From positions 59,920,533 through 59,984,532 of the forward strand of contig OX485804.1 in assembly GCA_950295325.1 (NCBI GenBank): a DNA stretch of 64,000 nucleotides, in the 5' to 3' direction. Below are positions 62,592-64,000 of the stretch, one piece after another. This DNA is from Polytrichum commune (taxonomy: Eukaryota; Streptophyta; Polytrichopsida; Polytrichales; Polytrichaceae). The notes beneath the pieces were generated by a model that was not told the DNA's origin, ran no database searches, and worked only from the letters and a program-made list of their open reading frames with translations. How positions within the stretch are numbered: the stretch's first letter is position 1; each line of letters opens with the position of its first letter. Both the position numbers and the translations under genes were made by a program.

Positions 62592-64000
62592 AACTAGAAG
62601 AATGGATGGATGAACCAAGTTGGAATTCTAGAAGAACCAAAGATAGAAGATTCATAGTAGAACTAAGAGATAGAGCTATGAATAGAATACTTTTACTATA
62701 TGTGAAAATAGGAAGTAAAAGTAGTGTCTTTGGCATAAGAGGAAGCTCGGGGGACGAGAGAGGATCTTTTTGTCTCTCTCCTATGGTCAGGTGGTTGAGC
62801 TTAGTCAAAGACCTATTTGGTCCATAATTGTAATTTGACATTGCAAAGGAAAGTAAGCTGAGTTCTTCAACTCATCGTTTTGATTGATAAGTGTTAGTGT
62901 GAAAGTTGGTGACAAACCTGAGAGAGGTGTGCTACGTATGCACATCTTATAAACCGGTGGAGATATTGCTTATTGAAGCCTAAAAGATATTTAGGCCAGC
63001 TATAACAAAGAAATTCAAACAAATGTAGGTATATGAAATGAATGAGAAATGGATTCATGTTTAGGTTTTATTGTTGCAAAATGCCCAATCTAGAGTTGTC
63101 AAATACTTAAATCCCCCCCAATGTCTTTCGATGCCTCCAACTAGAACAACATCTCCACGTATGGATTGAACTTGTGAGACCTCAAGCGAGGTGGAGCACT
63201 TGAAGTGGCAACCTATGAGATAGCAATAATTTTTGCATAGATGCAAAGCAAAGTGACATGTAAGGTGACAACAATCGCTCTGTCATCCTACAACATTGCA
63301 TAGAAAATCATAACATTAGTTTTAGACTCTATGTAATTTGGAACAACCAAGTTTGATAAAATGAGGAAAATGAGGAAAATTCACATAATCATACAAGTTT
63401 TTCTTGCCACTTTTAAAGGAGGTTACTCTTCTTCATCATCCAACAATGTGGATTGTGAGGCAGGATTGGTCACTACGAGTTGTTGAGTAGAAGACTATCA
63501 AAGTGGTTGTAAAATTGCCTTGAAGATATTCCCATCTGACTTATAAGCAACTAAATGGCACTCTTACAAGAAGCATGAACTGAGACACATACGGTTAATA
63601 CCAAAATTGAAATTAGCAAAATGAAACAAAGTCAATTCAAAAGAAATATGAGGACATGTGAAGGTCACGAAACACACTAGTGGAAGTTGTGGCGTCAACA
63701 ATAGCCAACCATGGTTTGGTTAAGGCCTTAACAAATGTTTTGACAAATATGGGATACTTTTGGTGACCCCCTCTTCAAAAGACATGTCCATACAACAATT
63801 GGTCCATCTTGGTTGTATATGTCATCTTCTTCAAGACGTCCACCTTGTTTCTTAGGCAAATGGTAGATGTTGAAGGGTATCTTGACACGAGGTGTTCTTC
63901 TACTACAATACAAGAAGATACAAAGTTGCCTTGTTTAGAAAACACAATCACATATCAACATAAGCAGAATTCATGAACAACATACATGTATTGATATGAA
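62592..64000. other. Spacer to window end
   Basis: A few short overlapping frames on both strands (for example near 62542-62841) without domain or splice support. Nothing is supported here. Confidence 0.5.

Overview
The window is nuclear DNA of a eukaryote with spliceosomal introns. It is most plausibly a seedless land plant (bryophyte- or lycophyte-like) or a streptophyte alga. Two things point that way. The genes are plant types: an MBD9-like chromatin protein, a GCK-domain protein and a plant-type mitochondrial ABC1 kinase. There is also an intron-rich gene for a class A penicillin-binding protein (PBP), which flowering plants lack but which mosses and other early lineages keep for plastid peptidoglycan. 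Introns, TA-rich spacers and many decayed transposons suggest a genome of moderate or large size. The species cannot be named from the sequence alone.

Layout. 1-8577 (+): the 3' part of the PBP gene, 20 exons, 705 codons plus stop visible, 5' end outside the window. 8578-13349: spacer with a possible two-exon small ORF (8972-9329), a MITE with a 10-bp target duplication, and one copy of a dispersed repeat. 13350-14616 (+): a two-exon GCK-domain protein. 14617-20027: spacer with a decayed Ty3/gypsy pol fragment. 20028-33052 (-): a 14-exon MBD9-like gene (2,932 aa predicted) with its leader running upstream to about 34.3 kb or beyond. 35.3-40.6 kb: repeat-rich spacer with a 1.06-kb solo-LTR candidate. 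40630-46035 (-): a 12-exon ABC1/ADCK1-type kinase gene (579 aa). 46088-46563 (-): small spliced ORF candidate of unknown identity. 46.6-64 kb: no confident host gene, but a dense set of transposon relics: PIF/Harbinger-like MITEs sharing one terminal sequence, a tRNA-derived SINE with target duplications, a pogo/Tigger-like transposase pseudogene with a LINE-like ORF antisense within it, 41-bp tandem repeats and an array of short palindromes.

The exon models were built by hand from protein similarity, GT-AG borders and phase. All three multi-exon genes keep an uninterrupted frame over every junction (2118, 8799 and 1740 nt, each divisible by three), which strongly supports the models. The host genes do not form an operon-like unit: the PBP is expected to act in plastids, the ABC1 kinase and perhaps the GCK protein in mitochondria, and MBD9 in the nucleus.
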